Assembly (NCBI GenBank): GCA_021741585.1 | Contig: JAIOXN010000001.1 | Location: 735,059-799,058, forward strand | Direction of reading: 5' to 3' | Length of the DNA: 64,000 nt | Source of the DNA: Aquiluna sp. | GTDB taxonomy: Bacteria > Actinomycetota > Actinomycetes > Actinomycetales > Microbacteriaceae | In this document: piece by piece, positions 34,023-43,066 of the stretch | Layout: each line of letters starts with the position of its first letter | How positions within the stretch are numbered: position 1 is the stretch's first letter | Made by a program: the position numbers and the translations under genes | Notes under the pieces: model-generated | Databases searched by the model: none | The model's input: only the letters and a program-made list of their open reading frames with translations | What the model was told of the DNA's origin: nothing

Positions 34023-34805
34023 GTGTCGAATTTGTCACCATTTCTAGATAATGGGCAGTACACGATTATCTACAACATGCTCTCCATGGGCATTGCAGCA
34101 ATGCTTTTCACCTCCATCTTCCTGTTTGTCGGCCGCGAGCGCGTATTGCCTCGTTACCGCATGGCAGTGATGGTCTCCGCGACAGTAACTTCGATTGCCG
34201 CTTACCACTACTTCAGAATGTTTGATGACTTCAAGCACGCATTCGGCCCCGAGGGCATGGGTGTTGTCGCCTACAACGTTGGCTACCGCTACGTTGACTG
34301 GTTCCTAACAGTTCCACTGCTATTGGTTGAGACCGTTGCCGTTCTTGCTCTTGCACGTGCAGTTCAGTCCAAGATGCTAATGAAGCTTGTTCCTGCTGCT
34401 GCATTGATGATTGGTCTTGGTTACCCAGGAGATGCTCGTTTGGACATCTGGGGCATTGAGCCAAGCGTCTGGGGACTACTGTCTACCATCCCATTCCTAT
34501 ACATCCTTTACGTATTGTTCGTAGAGCTAGGAAAGAGCTTGGAGCGCCAGTCGGCACCGGTTAAGAAGAAGATTTCTCAGTTGCGCCTACTTCTTTTGGC
34601 AACCTGGGGTGTCTACCCAATCTCGTTCATCTTCAACATGAACGCAACTGGCTTCGACCCAGCTGGCTTCGTGGCTCGCGAGACCGGCTACTCAATCGCC
34701 GACATCCTTGCCAAGTGTCTATTTGGCTTGGTCATCTTCTCGATTGCTCGCATCAAGAGCGCCGAGGACGACGTCGAATTCGCAAAGAGCGAGTTCAAGG
34801 ACTAG
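34023..34805 (+). CDS. Actinorhodopsin, light-driven proton pump
   Basis: A 260-residue, seven-helix microbial rhodopsin. Retinal lysine K231 is in ADILAKCLFGL. Helix C carries the proton-pump set D92 (acceptor), T96 and E103 (donor) in YRYVDWFLTVPLLLVE, with L100 at the proteorhodopsin position-105 tuning site, predicting green absorption. H62 pairs with D92 as in proteorhodopsin. G151 aligns with the small residue that opens the carotenoid-antenna fenestration in xanthorhodopsin. GTG start follows GAAAGGA. Codons favour a few synonymous choices more than neighbours, suggesting high expression. A strong terminator follows, so the gene is probably transcribed alone. Retinal-synthesis genes are not in the window. 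Confidence 0.96.
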   Translation: MSNLSPFLDNGQYTIIYNMLSMGIAAMLFTSIFLFVGRERVLPRYRMAVMVSATVTSIAAYHYFRMFDDFKHAFGPEGMGVVAYNVGYRYVDWFLTVPLLLVETVAVLALARAVQSKMLMKLVPAAALMIGLGYPGDARLDIWGIEPSVWGLLSTIPFLYILYVLFVELGKSLERQSAPVKKKISQLRLLLLATWGVYPISFIFNMNATGFDPAGFVARETGYSIADILAKCLFGLVIFSIARIKSAEDDVEFAKSEFKD

Positions 34806-34820
34806 TAAACCAAAAAGCGA

Positions 34821-34851
34821 AACCGCCGAGGGAAACCTCGGCGGTTTTTCT
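34821..34851 (+). terminator. Rho-independent terminator of actinorhodopsin
   Basis: An 11-bp perfect stem AACCGCCGAGG/CCTCGGCGGTT with a GAAA tetraloop is followed by TTTTTCTT. It begins 15 bases after the rhodopsin stop. The P-type ATPase gene converges on it from the other side. Confidence 0.93.
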
Positions 34852-37322
34852 TATGCCTGTTGAATGATGTTTCTGAGGTGGATGCGCTTATAGAAGTCAA
34901 ACCAAACGACGCTTAGATAACCAAGAATTACGATTTGGATCCAATCAAAGGCTCCCATTGGCCCCAGTTCAAAAGCTTTTGCCACGGGCTCAAGTTCGAT
35001 CAACACAAATAAAGCTAACGCGGCTATCCCGATTACCCACTTGACGCTCTTGTTGGTTCGCTCTCGGATGGTTCGAATCATCCCAAGTGACCAAGAACGG
35101 TTCACCATAATCAAAAAGAAGTTAGCCACGATCATCAGAGCAAGCGTCATCGATCGAACCTCTGGTTCAGGTCTGCCCTGGCTAAGGAGCCAAAAATATT
35201 GTGCTGCCACAAAACCCAAAACCACGAGGCCCTGGACTAGCGCAAGTGAGAGCGTGCCTCGATTTAGCAGCTTTTGAGCAATCGGCCGTGGCTTGCGCTT
35301 CATGATGTTGGGCTCAGTTTGCTCGGCCTGGAAGATGATGGTGCAAGCAGGATCAATCACCATCTCCATAAATGCCACCATTGCAGGAAGCAGAATCAGG
35401 GGGAAATCTCCAGCCAATACCGGGATCAATGCCATGCCAATCAGCGGCATGTGAACCGCAATGACGTAAGCAACCGCCTTGCGAAGCGATTCATATATGC
35501 TCCTACCGCGTCTGACCCCGGCAACAATTGAACTGAAATCATCATCTGTGATGATGAGATGTGAAGCCTCCCGGGCAACATCCGTGCCACGCATTCCCAT
35601 GGCGACAGAGATGTCAGCCTTCTTGAGAGCGGGGGCGTCATTGACCCCGTCTCCCGTCATGGCAACAACCTCGCCATTTGCCTTGAGGGCGGCAATGAGG
35701 CGGAGTTTGTGAGATGGAGTCATGCGAGCGCAAACCACAAGGTTCTTTACTCGAGCTGACAGCTCTTCGTCTGAGAGTTCGTCCAACTCTTGCCCGGTTA
35801 GATAATCTCCCTCGGGCAACCCAATCTCAGCGGCAATTGCATGTGCGGTCCCAATAAAGTCACCGGTTATCATCACAACCCGAATCCCTGCCTGGTGGCA
35901 TTGTTCTACCGATGCAGAGACTCCGGGTCTGATTGGGTCTCTTAGCGAGACGAGTCCCAGGAATTCAAGCTTGAGCTCGGATTGTTGCTCAGGCAGTGGT
36001 TGAGATTTATCAACTACCGCTCCTGCCACTGCGATGACTCTTCGACCAGAGACTGCTGCGGCCGCAACGTCTTTCACAATCTCGGCAATCTCTGAGTGGC
36101 TAAGCCCCGAGAGTGCTGCAACGGCCTCAGGGGCCCCCTTGGTGGCGATCAGCTGCCGATCTCCGCCTTCCCAGACCATAGTCATTGCCATTAGTTCAGA
36201 TGAGAGCGAGTACTCCCGCAGCAGCGTGCGCGCTTCAGGCTGAGTTTGAATTCCACGGAATGCGACATCAACTGGATCAAAGGAATCCACAGGGGTGGCA
36301 AGCTGGCCAAAATCCATGACCTTTTGGACCGCTTCAGAAGGTGAATCTGAACCAAGCACAAAAGTTTCAGATCCAACAATCACCGAATCGGCAGTCATCT
36401 TGTTCATGGTGAGGGTGCCGGTCTTATCAACACAAATGACCGTTGCCGAGCCGAGCGTCTCGATGACCGCAGATCTTCTGGTGAGGACTCGTTCCTTTGA
36501 CATGCGCCAGGCACCTAAGGCAAAGAACAACGTGAGAATCACAGGAAGTTCCTCGGGGATCATCGCCATGGCCGTTGCAATGCCTGAGAGCATTGCCTCG
36601 AGCCATACGCCAGATCGCAAGACAATCAAAAGCACGACCAATATCGATGCAAAGACGGCTAGAGCTGCAATGACTTTGACGATCCCGTTTATTTCGGTCT
36701 CCAGCCCGGTTCGCTCGTGCTTGATCTCGGCAAGAGAGGTACCAATTTTGCCCAGCTCTGTTTTGGAGCCAACAGCAACCACGACTGCGGTTGCACGCCC
36801 GGTTACCGCCAAGCTTCCGGAAAAGAGATTCTCACCAGACTCCTTTGAGACAGCAAGCGATTCCCCGGTTAGAGCAGACTCGTCAACAGAAAAATTGGAT
36901 GCGGATTCAATCTTGAGGTCGGCAGGGATTCTCTCACCCTCAGATACTCGAACCAGATCCCCGACAACCAAATCCCTTGCTTCGACCTTTGTCCAATTGC
37001 CTTCTCTGAGAACCATGGCGCTTGGTGCAGATATCTTTTGGAGGGACTTGAGGGCTTTCTCGGCCCTCTCCTCTTGATAGAGCGTGATCCCCACAACTCC
37101 CGAAATCATCACCAATAGCACTGCCGTGTCGAGCGGATCAGCCAAGATAATGCTCAGCACTCCAGCGGCTATCAACAACAAAAGCATTGGTTCTTTAAAG
37201 ACTGCAAAGAACTTAAAAACAAATGACTTAGATTTTTGAGTCGGCAGTTCGTTGATGCCGTGGATTTGACGACTAGCCGCCACATCCTTGGCGTTTAGCC
37301 CCATTGATTTAACTGCACTCAC
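34851..37322 (-). CDS. P2-like cation-transporting P-type ATPase
   Basis: An 823-residue pump with an N-terminal cation-ATPase segment, actuator motif LTGESLAV, helix-4 motif PEELP (PEGLP is usual in Ca2+ pumps), phosphorylated D299 in CVDKTGTLT, MVWEGG/TKGAPEAV nucleotide-binding residues and GDGVNDAPAL. The helix-6 region reads MVIDPACTIIFQAEQ in place of the usual N/D-xxxD cation ligands. Cation is therefore uncertain (Ca2+, Mn2+, Mg2+ and others possible). Ten membrane helices fit the length. It starts with GTG; an in-frame ATG lies 6 codons later. It stands alone and converges on the rhodopsin gene. Confidence 0.88.
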   Translation of the reverse strand: MSAVKSMGLNAKDVAASRQIHGINELPTQKSKSFVFKFFAVFKEPMLLLLIAAGVLSIILADPLDTAVLLVMISGVVGITLYQEERAEKALKSLQKISAPSAMVLREGNWTKVEARDLVVGDLVRVSEGERIPADLKIESASNFSVDESALTGESLAVSKESGENLFSGSLAVTGRATAVVVAVGSKTELGKIGTSLAEIKHERTGLETEINGIVKVIAALAVFASILVVLLIVLRSGVWLEAMLSGIATAMAMIPEELPVILTLFFALGAWRMSKERVLTRRSAVIETLGSATVICVDKTGTLTMNKMTADSVIVGSETFVLGSDSPSEAVQKVMDFGQLATPVDSFDPVDVAFRGIQTQPEARTLLREYSLSSELMAMTMVWEGGDRQLIATKGAPEAVAALSGLSHSEIAEIVKDVAAAAVSGRRVIAVAGAVVDKSQPLPEQQSELKLEFLGLVSLRDPIRPGVSASVEQCHQAGIRVVMITGDFIGTAHAIAAEIGLPEGDYLTGQELDELSDEELSARVKNLVVCARMTPSHKLRLIAALKANGEVVAMTGDGVNDAPALKKADISVAMGMRGTDVAREASHLIITDDDFSSIVAGVRRGRSIYESLRKAVAYVIAVHMPLIGMALIPVLAGDFPLILLPAMVAFMEMVIDPACTIIFQAEQTEPNIMKRKPRPIAQKLLNRGTLSLALVQGLVVLGFVAAQYFWLLSQGRPEPEVRSMTLALMIVANFFLIMVNRSWSLGMIRTIRERTNKSVKWVIGIAALALFVLIELEPVAKAFELGPMGAFDWIQIVILGYLSVVWFDFYKRIHLRNIIQQA

Positions 37323-37371
37323 TTAGCCAAGATACCGCAACGACACCTCAGTATTGGCGTAGATTCTAGGT

Positions 37372-38112
37372 ATGCAAAAACACAATTTGGACCCAGCGAC
37401 CTGGGAGCAATTTGTTGCATCCCGCAGAACCACACGAGACTTTCTGCCAACTCCGATTCCTCAAGAGCTGATCGATCAAATCCTCACCGATGCCATGACC
37501 GCACCATCCTGGTCCAACACTCGCCCATACCTGGTTGGAGTGGCATCAGGAGACAAGCTGCAGCGGATTTCAGAGGCTTTTTTAGCAAGATGGGAACAGG
37601 CAGCCAAGGCTCTCCTTAGCGGCTTCTGGGGCAAGCTCAAGCTTCTAATCACCAGATTTGGTCTCCCGAAAAGCGACTATAAAGTCAACCGCCGGTACCC
37701 GGCAGAACTGAAACCACGCAGCGCCAGAATTGGCGCTGAGCTTTATGGTCTTTTGGGGATCAAGCGAGATGACCACGAGGCTCGTCAGGCCCAGTGGGCA
37801 AAGAACTATAAGTTCTTTGGTGCCCCAACCTCGTTCTTTATATTTACCCACTCGGGACTAGGCGAATACTCGGTATCTGATGCCGGTTTGTTTATGCAAA
37901 ACCTAATGCTCTCGGCTCATGCCAGGGGACTTGGAACCTGTGCCCAGGGAGCATCGGCGCTTTGGGCTGACCCGGTCAGGGCAGAATTCAAGGTTCCAAA
38001 GGGATATAAATTGCTTTGCGGCATTGCAATTGGCTACCCGTCAGATGATGTTGTGAATAGCTTTGAGGCCAATCGCTTGCCAATCGCAGAGATTGTTTTG
38101 GGAGGCAAGTAA
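37372..38112 (+). CDS. Nitroreductase-family flavoprotein
   Basis: A 246-residue FMN-dependent NAD(P)H oxidoreductase: FVASRRTTRDFLPTPIP and APSWSNTRPY at the start (FMN phosphate contacts), a middle insertion rich in basic residues, and GLFMQNLMLSAHARGLGTC with the C-terminal GIAIGYP. In-family substrates range from quinones to nitro-aromatics. The P450 gene starts on the base after its stop, so they form an operon; whether the flavoprotein feeds electrons to the P450 is open. Confidence 0.88.
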   Translation: MQKHNLDPATWEQFVASRRTTRDFLPTPIPQELIDQILTDAMTAPSWSNTRPYLVGVASGDKLQRISEAFLARWEQAAKALLSGFWGKLKLLITRFGLPKSDYKVNRRYPAELKPRSARIGAELYGLLGIKRDDHEARQAQWAKNYKFFGAPTSFFIFTHSGLGEYSVSDAGLFMQNLMLSAHARGLGTCAQGASALWADPVRAEFKVPKGYKLLCGIAIGYPSDDVVNSFEANRLPIAEIVLGGK

Positions 38113-39297
38113 TTGATCGACCTAACCGATCGAGATTTCATTGAGAACCCGTACCCGGCCCTCAAAGAACTGCGTTCCTTTGGCAAGCCCGTTTGGCACC
38201 AGGATTTAGGGATCTTCCTCGCAGCTACCTATAAAGATGCGAATGCGGTTCTACGAAATCGCTCACTAGGAAGAATCTTCCAAGAGAAACAGCCCAATAA
38301 TCAATGGGAAACCTTCAATTGGTTGCACTCGGATTCAATTTTGGATTCTGAGCCACCAAAGCACACCAGGCTTCGCTCGCTTGTGATGAAAGCCTTCAAT
38401 CCCAAGAAAATTGAGGAAATGCGCCCAATCGTTGAGCGCATTTCCAATGAATTGCTTGCGGAAATTGAAGGCAAGCTAAATCAAGACGGCAGCTTTGACC
38501 TCATTGCTGATTTTGCCGAGCCTTTGCCGGTCAAGGTGATTGCGGCAATGCTCGGATTCCCGGATCAGGACGAGCACCTATTGCGCCCATGGTCCCAGGC
38601 AATCGTCAAGATGTACGAGGTAGCCCCGAGTCTTCAGGATCAGGAAGCCGCTCAGATTGCATCGGAGGAATTTGCAGCCTATGTTCATGGGCTAATGGTC
38701 TTGCGCAAAAAGAACCCAGGCACTGACCTGATTTCTGATTTGGCCGCGGTTGAAGAAGACGGTCAGAAACTCAACGCCCATGAGTTGATCGCAACCTGTG
38801 TTCTGCTTCTAAATGCTGGGCACGAGGCTAGCGTCAATGGATTTGGAAACGGGTTTGCTGCGGCGCTGAACATTGAATCGCAAATGGAGACTCTGCGGTC
38901 AAAACCCAGAGAAAGCGCGGCCACAGCCGTAGATGAATTCTTGAGGTTTGATTCGCCACTTCACCTATTTGAGAGAACTGCGACTTCTGATACCGAGATT
39001 GGTGGAGTTGAAATCAAGACCGGTCAGAAAATCGCCGCCCTGCTCGGAAGTGCAAATCGCGATGAGAGTATTTTTGATAATGCAGATGAGCTCGACTTAA
39101 TGCGCGACCCAAATCCACACATCGGCTTTGGCGCGGGAATCCACTTTTGCATTGGTGCCCCATTGGCTCGCATGGAGATGACGACTTCCCTGCCATTGCT
39201 GATGGAGAGATTCCCGAACTTGAAGCTTGCCGAGGAACCAGTGCGAAGACCGACCTTCGTGCTCAGAGGTTATGAATCGGTGATGGTGACTTCCTAG
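38113..39297 (+). CDS. Cytochrome P450
   Basis: A 394-residue soluble bacterial P450. Visible are the I-helix oxygen-activation motif NAGHEAS (Gly-His-Glu-Ala in place of the common AGxE/DT), the K-helix ExxR in DEFLRF, and the heme loop FGAGIHFCIGAPLAR with the thiolate ligand C346. The segment SEPPKHTRLRSLVMKAFNP is typical of the C-helix. No ferredoxin gene is adjacent. TTG start immediately after the nitroreductase stop. Substrate unknown; hydrophobic molecules such as terpenoids, carotenoid fragments or fatty acids are possible. Confidence 0.92.
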   Translation: MIDLTDRDFIENPYPALKELRSFGKPVWHQDLGIFLAATYKDANAVLRNRSLGRIFQEKQPNNQWETFNWLHSDSILDSEPPKHTRLRSLVMKAFNPKKIEEMRPIVERISNELLAEIEGKLNQDGSFDLIADFAEPLPVKVIAAMLGFPDQDEHLLRPWSQAIVKMYEVAPSLQDQEAAQIASEEFAAYVHGLMVLRKKNPGTDLISDLAAVEEDGQKLNAHELIATCVLLLNAGHEASVNGFGNGFAAALNIESQMETLRSKPRESAATAVDEFLRFDSPLHLFERTATSDTEIGGVEIKTGQKIAALLGSANRDESIFDNADELDLMRDPNPHIGFGAGIHFCIGAPLARMEMTTSLPLLMERFPNLKLAEEPVRRPTFVLRGYESVMVTS

Positions 39298-41174
39298 CCT
39301 TGGGCTAGGACAATCACTTTGTCTTCTGCGGAGAGGCTGAAGCCCTTGGATTTCTCTGGATTTAGGTAGATACCAAACTGCTTGTCCGGATCCGATTCTT
39401 CAGACTTTAGGCGATAGCCGATGGCCGTTTCATTTCGCTTAGAGGCAGCCTCGACCAAAACGTGCATGTCGATTTCCTGGTCGAGCTTCACATACCAACC
39501 AGCAGGCTCCAGTGTGATCTCTGAACCCTCGGATGAGAATAGGTATCGGAACACCTCGGCAAGATTTGGGTTCTCGGATATCTGAGACATCATCAATCCG
39601 ATTAGCTGATCGCTAACAATAAAGTCATCTGCCTCGGTTCGCTCGGCCAAGCGGCGGTTTTTGTCATCCAGCATCTCGGAGACAATGTTGAAGCTCTTGC
39701 CTTGGTCGCGTGCCATGTCTCTGAGCTGCAACAAAGTAATCAAGGTCAGCGCATCGGCTTCTTGGTCGCCAAGCTCCCTATTTGCCAAAACAATAATGTG
39801 GTCAAAGCTGGAAATATTCAGACTCTCAAGCAACTTCCTGGAGGTTGGGTCGCCCTCTAAATAGGTTGCCGACAAGTTGCCAGATTCTGCTGGTCCATCC
39901 GCTTTTTGCTTTGACACCACTGTGACCTTGGAGCCCTTGGCGACATACTGCCCGAGCTCGGAGATGATCACTGCCAAGTTGGAGTTTTGGCCAAGAATCA
40001 AAGTGCTGTCTGGCTTTGCAGCAACTGGCTTGGTTGCCGAGAGTGAAGATTTGTCGATTTGGTAGTCGGCGGCTCTCTTAATTTGGCTGTCGTCAGGTGC
40101 CAACAGAATTAGTTGATCTTCGCTCTTTATCTTGCTGGCTGGTTTTGGATTGAGTAGGACTTCACCATCTCTAAATATGCCCAATGCAATGGAATTGGAG
40201 AAACCGTGCTGAACCTGAAGATATGTTTTACCAACAAAGTCATCCGAGGAACTGAAGTAGATTTCATCTCCGGCGAAATCCAATAGGTCCAAAAAGATTT
40301 GGCTCAAGCCGGACTGCCTAGCGGTTTGAACCATGATTCTGGCCATCACGTCCGATGCCAAGATCCAGCGGACCTCGGATTCAGAAACAAGCTTCGCAGC
40401 TTCTAGATTCTCTGGATCCTGGATTTCTGCGACGATGTGGTAGTTGGATTCGGTTCGGGTTGGGTTATTAACCAAAGCCAAAGCCGTCTTGATGGTTGCC
40501 AAATCTGGATCTATTGCACTGTCACTAGCCAAGATAATGATTGATCTTGCGCCAAGGTGGTTAACAAGCTCTAGATCCTGAAGGTGCATTGGGTCACCGG
40601 TTCTAACCACGACTTTGGTTTTCCCCGTGCTGCCGACCTGTTCCCTTATCTCATCTTCCATTTCGACCTTGTCACGATCTGCAAGAATCACAATCGATGC
40701 CTTTTTCAGAGACAGATTGGCAATTGAGAGTTCGGAGACAAGGGAGAAGACTCTTGAATTCCAACCAAGGATCAGAGTGTGGTTCTCTTCTATGACCTTG
40801 GAGCGACCCTTTCTAAGCGAGTCGATTTTGCTGTCAAAAGCACCGGAAACGATTCCAATCAAACCTGCAACAAACACCAGGCCGCCGAAAGTGGTTATGA
40901 GCATCAGTGATCGATAGGCAAAGCCTTCGTCTCCAACTACGGTTCCTGGATCCAGAGCATGCATGAGAGAGAACCACATGACCTCAAGGAAGTTTTCACC
41001 CGGTGTTGGATACGCGGAGAAGATTAGTACCAGCAACGTCATTACAAAGACGAACACCAGGGTTATGGCTAATAGCAACCCAACAAGGGAACTGAGTCCC
41101 TTGCTCATTAGGTTGTCAAACCAGTAGCGAAACTTCTCCATTGAACTGCGCATTGCTCCCCTTGAATTCTCCAA
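39294..41174 (-). CDS. CASTOR/POLLUX-type ion channel with RCK-like domains
   Basis: A 626-residue membrane protein. Two helices near residues 28-52 and 88-112 flank a pore-loop-like segment (WFSLMHALDPGTVV). Two Rossmann-type regulatory lobes follow, starting at LILGWNSRVFSLVSEL (about 133) and LILGQNSNLAVIISEL (about 398), each with downstream TrkA_C-like beta domains. This is the bacterial relative of the plant nuclear cation channels CASTOR/POLLUX. Likely role: K+ or other cation flux. Several in-frame ATG codons (residues 1, 8, 12) make the start uncertain. Its end overlaps the P450 end by 4 bases. Confidence 0.87.
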   Translation of the reverse strand: MENSRGAMRSSMEKFRYWFDNLMSKGLSSLVGLLLAITLVFVFVMTLLVLIFSAYPTPGENFLEVMWFSLMHALDPGTVVGDEGFAYRSLMLITTFGGLVFVAGLIGIVSGAFDSKIDSLRKGRSKVIEENHTLILGWNSRVFSLVSELSIANLSLKKASIVILADRDKVEMEDEIREQVGSTGKTKVVVRTGDPMHLQDLELVNHLGARSIIILASDSAIDPDLATIKTALALVNNPTRTESNYHIVAEIQDPENLEAAKLVSESEVRWILASDVMARIMVQTARQSGLSQIFLDLLDFAGDEIYFSSSDDFVGKTYLQVQHGFSNSIALGIFRDGEVLLNPKPASKIKSEDQLILLAPDDSQIKRAADYQIDKSSLSATKPVAAKPDSTLILGQNSNLAVIISELGQYVAKGSKVTVVSKQKADGPAESGNLSATYLEGDPTSRKLLESLNISSFDHIIVLANRELGDQEADALTLITLLQLRDMARDQGKSFNIVSEMLDDKNRRLAERTEADDFIVSDQLIGLMMSQISENPNLAEVFRYLFSSEGSEITLEPAGWYVKLDQEIDMHVLVEAASKRNETAIGYRLKSEESDPDKQFGIYLNPEKSKGFSLSAEDKVIVLAQG

Positions 41175-41190
41175 GGGTCAGTTTATTGAA

Positions 41191-42105
41191 CTAGCCCTTT
41201 GTTGAACCCAGGGTTAGGCCTGATACAAACTGCTTTCTCAACACGAAGAACACCAGCAGGGTTGGAATTGCCGCAATCATCGCACCAGCCGCCAAGAGGT
41301 TGTAGTCGGTGACAAATTCACCCTGCAACCTTCCAAGTGCCGAGGTGATTGGTCGCTTCGAGTCTGTAGACATCAGAACCAAAGCCCAGAAGAAGTCGTT
41401 GTAGATCCAGGTGGTCATCAATACACCAAGCGAAGCAAGTGGTGGCCTGAGAAGCGGCAGCATCACCCGGAAGTAGTGGGTAAACACTGAAGCTCCATCA
41501 ACCTGAGCTGATTCTGAAATCTCTTTTGGAATGGTCTTCATATATGAACTGAGCACGAAGGTTGCAAAGCCCATCTGGAATGCCACGTGAATCAGAATCA
41601 CACCAAGCGGGGAGTCGTAGAGGAATCTTCTATCCCCAACCAAGTCTCCGATAGCCAAGTACATCTTGAAAACTGGGATGAAAACCAACTGAGCAGGAAG
41701 CAAGTTTCCAGCCGTGAACAAAAGCAAAAGTGCCACGTTGAACTTAAAGGAATACCTGGTAACCACAAATGCCATCAGGGAACCAAGCAACAGAATCAAG
41801 AAAACCGCAGGAACCGTAATTGCGATTGTGTTCCAGAAATACTGCGGCAGCTCCATGCGCCTAATTGCTTCGAAGTAGTTATCAAAGTTCAGGGTGTTTG
41901 GGAAAGAGAAGATTCCGTTTGCTCGAACATCCTTATAAGGTCTCAGCGAAGAAAAAAGCGTCCAAGCGATTGGGAACAGCCAAACCAAAGCGAACAGACC
42001 AATAAAGATCGAGATGATGCGGTCTTTAACCTTTTGTGCATCCTTGCGCTTTTGAAGCTTTTTCTCTGAGATGATCTCGTATTTGTTTTCGGTTACAGAA
42101 CTCAC
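41191..42105 (-). CDS. Sugar ABC transporter permease (MalG-like)
   Basis: A 304-residue permease with six membrane segments and the EAA loop ISESAQVDGASVFTHYFRVMLPLLRPPL that docks the ATPase. It pairs with the preceding MalF-like permease (4-base overlap) in a carbohydrate-uptake system of the CUT1 type. No ATP-binding subunit gene is nearby. Substrate cannot be read from the sequence. Confidence 0.92.
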   Translation of the reverse strand: MSSVTENKYEIISEKKLQKRKDAQKVKDRIISIFIGLFALVWLFPIAWTLFSSLRPYKDVRANGIFSFPNTLNFDNYFEAIRRMELPQYFWNTIAITVPAVFLILLLGSLMAFVVTRYSFKFNVALLLLFTAGNLLPAQLVFIPVFKMYLAIGDLVGDRRFLYDSPLGVILIHVAFQMGFATFVLSSYMKTIPKEISESAQVDGASVFTHYFRVMLPLLRPPLASLGVLMTTWIYNDFFWALVLMSTDSKRPITSALGRLQGEFVTDYNLLAAGAMIAAIPTLLVFFVLRKQFVSGLTLGSTKG

Positions 42106-43016
42106 TTTGCGTCCTCCCTGAATTGCTGACGGAGGTAGGCGATGATCGGAACGATCGAGAGCAAGAACAAGATCACCGCATAAGCGGCACCCTTCATCGA
42201 TGCTCCCTCGCCGGCGATGTTCTGGAACACCAGGACTCCAAGAATTGGCAAACCACCGGTGCCACCGTAAATGATGTAAATCATGTCGAAGGCCCTGAGC
42301 GATTCAATGATGGTGATCACGATCACAATGATGTTGACCGGTCCCATGGCAGGGAAAATGACCTGCAGGAATGTCTTCCACTCGGTAGCGCCGTCAATTG
42401 ATGCCGCCTCGCGAAGGGTTGCATCAATTGCCTTTAGTCCTGCTAAATACAAAAGCATGATGTAGCCAATATGGCGCCAGGAGGCCATGATCAAAATCAC
42501 CCAAAGGTTGTATCTGTCATCACCAAAGAATGAAATCGCTTCGGAGATCGGCAGGCCAAGTGCTCCGTTTATAAACCCATCTGGGCGCAACAGGAAGTTC
42601 CAGATGATTCCAATAACCGCCAGGGAAAGCACTACCGGTAGGTAGTAGGCAGTTTGATAAAACTTGTGGCCGCGAATCTCGCGGTCAATTTGATAGGCAA
42701 GCAAAATGCCTAGTGGGGTTGCTATAAACCCGAACCACAAAAGCCAAACAACGTTGACTCTGAGGGCATCCCAGAAAACCGGGGTGTTAAAGAAAATGTT
42801 CTCGTAGTTTGCAGTTCCTGCCCACTGGATGTCGGAGATGTGAATACCCGTCCAGTAAGTGAAAGACAAAAAGATGGTTGCTACTGCTGGAAACCAGACC
42901 AGTGCAACGTGCAGGAAGGTTGGGATTCCAATGAAGAATCCGAGGGTAGCTTTGTCTCTACCCGAAAAAGTGCGACGGCGACGAGCCGTCTTCTGGTTCG
43001 TCGCCGTCGTACTCAT
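42102..43016 (-). CDS. Sugar ABC transporter permease (MalF-like)
   Basis: A 304-residue permease with a basic N-terminus (ARRRRTFSGRDKATLGF), six membrane segments and the EAA loop LREAASIDGATEWKTFLQVIFPAMGP. It forms the membrane channel with the MalG-like partner. The gene follows the binding-protein gene by 50 bases and overlaps the next permease gene, in one operon. Confidence 0.92.
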   Translation of the reverse strand: MSTTATNQKTARRRRTFSGRDKATLGFFIGIPTFLHVALVWFPAVATIFLSFTYWTGIHISDIQWAGTANYENIFFNTPVFWDALRVNVVWLLWFGFIATPLGILLAYQIDREIRGHKFYQTAYYLPVVLSLAVIGIIWNFLLRPDGFINGALGLPISEAISFFGDDRYNLWVILIMASWRHIGYIMLLYLAGLKAIDATLREAASIDGATEWKTFLQVIFPAMGPVNIIVIVITIIESLRAFDMIYIIYGGTGGLPILGVLVFQNIAGEGASMKGAAYAVILFLLSIVPIIAYLRQQFREDAK

Positions 43017-43066
43017 TGATTCAGTATTACCTTTTACTTCTCAGTTGCTATTTCGTATTTTCCTGC

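Noticed and set aside
36295-37077. A 260-codon plus-strand open frame antisense to the P-type ATPase
   Set aside because: Composition (Ser/Thr-rich, no domain) is that of an antisense shadow; the ATPase frame carries all family motifs.
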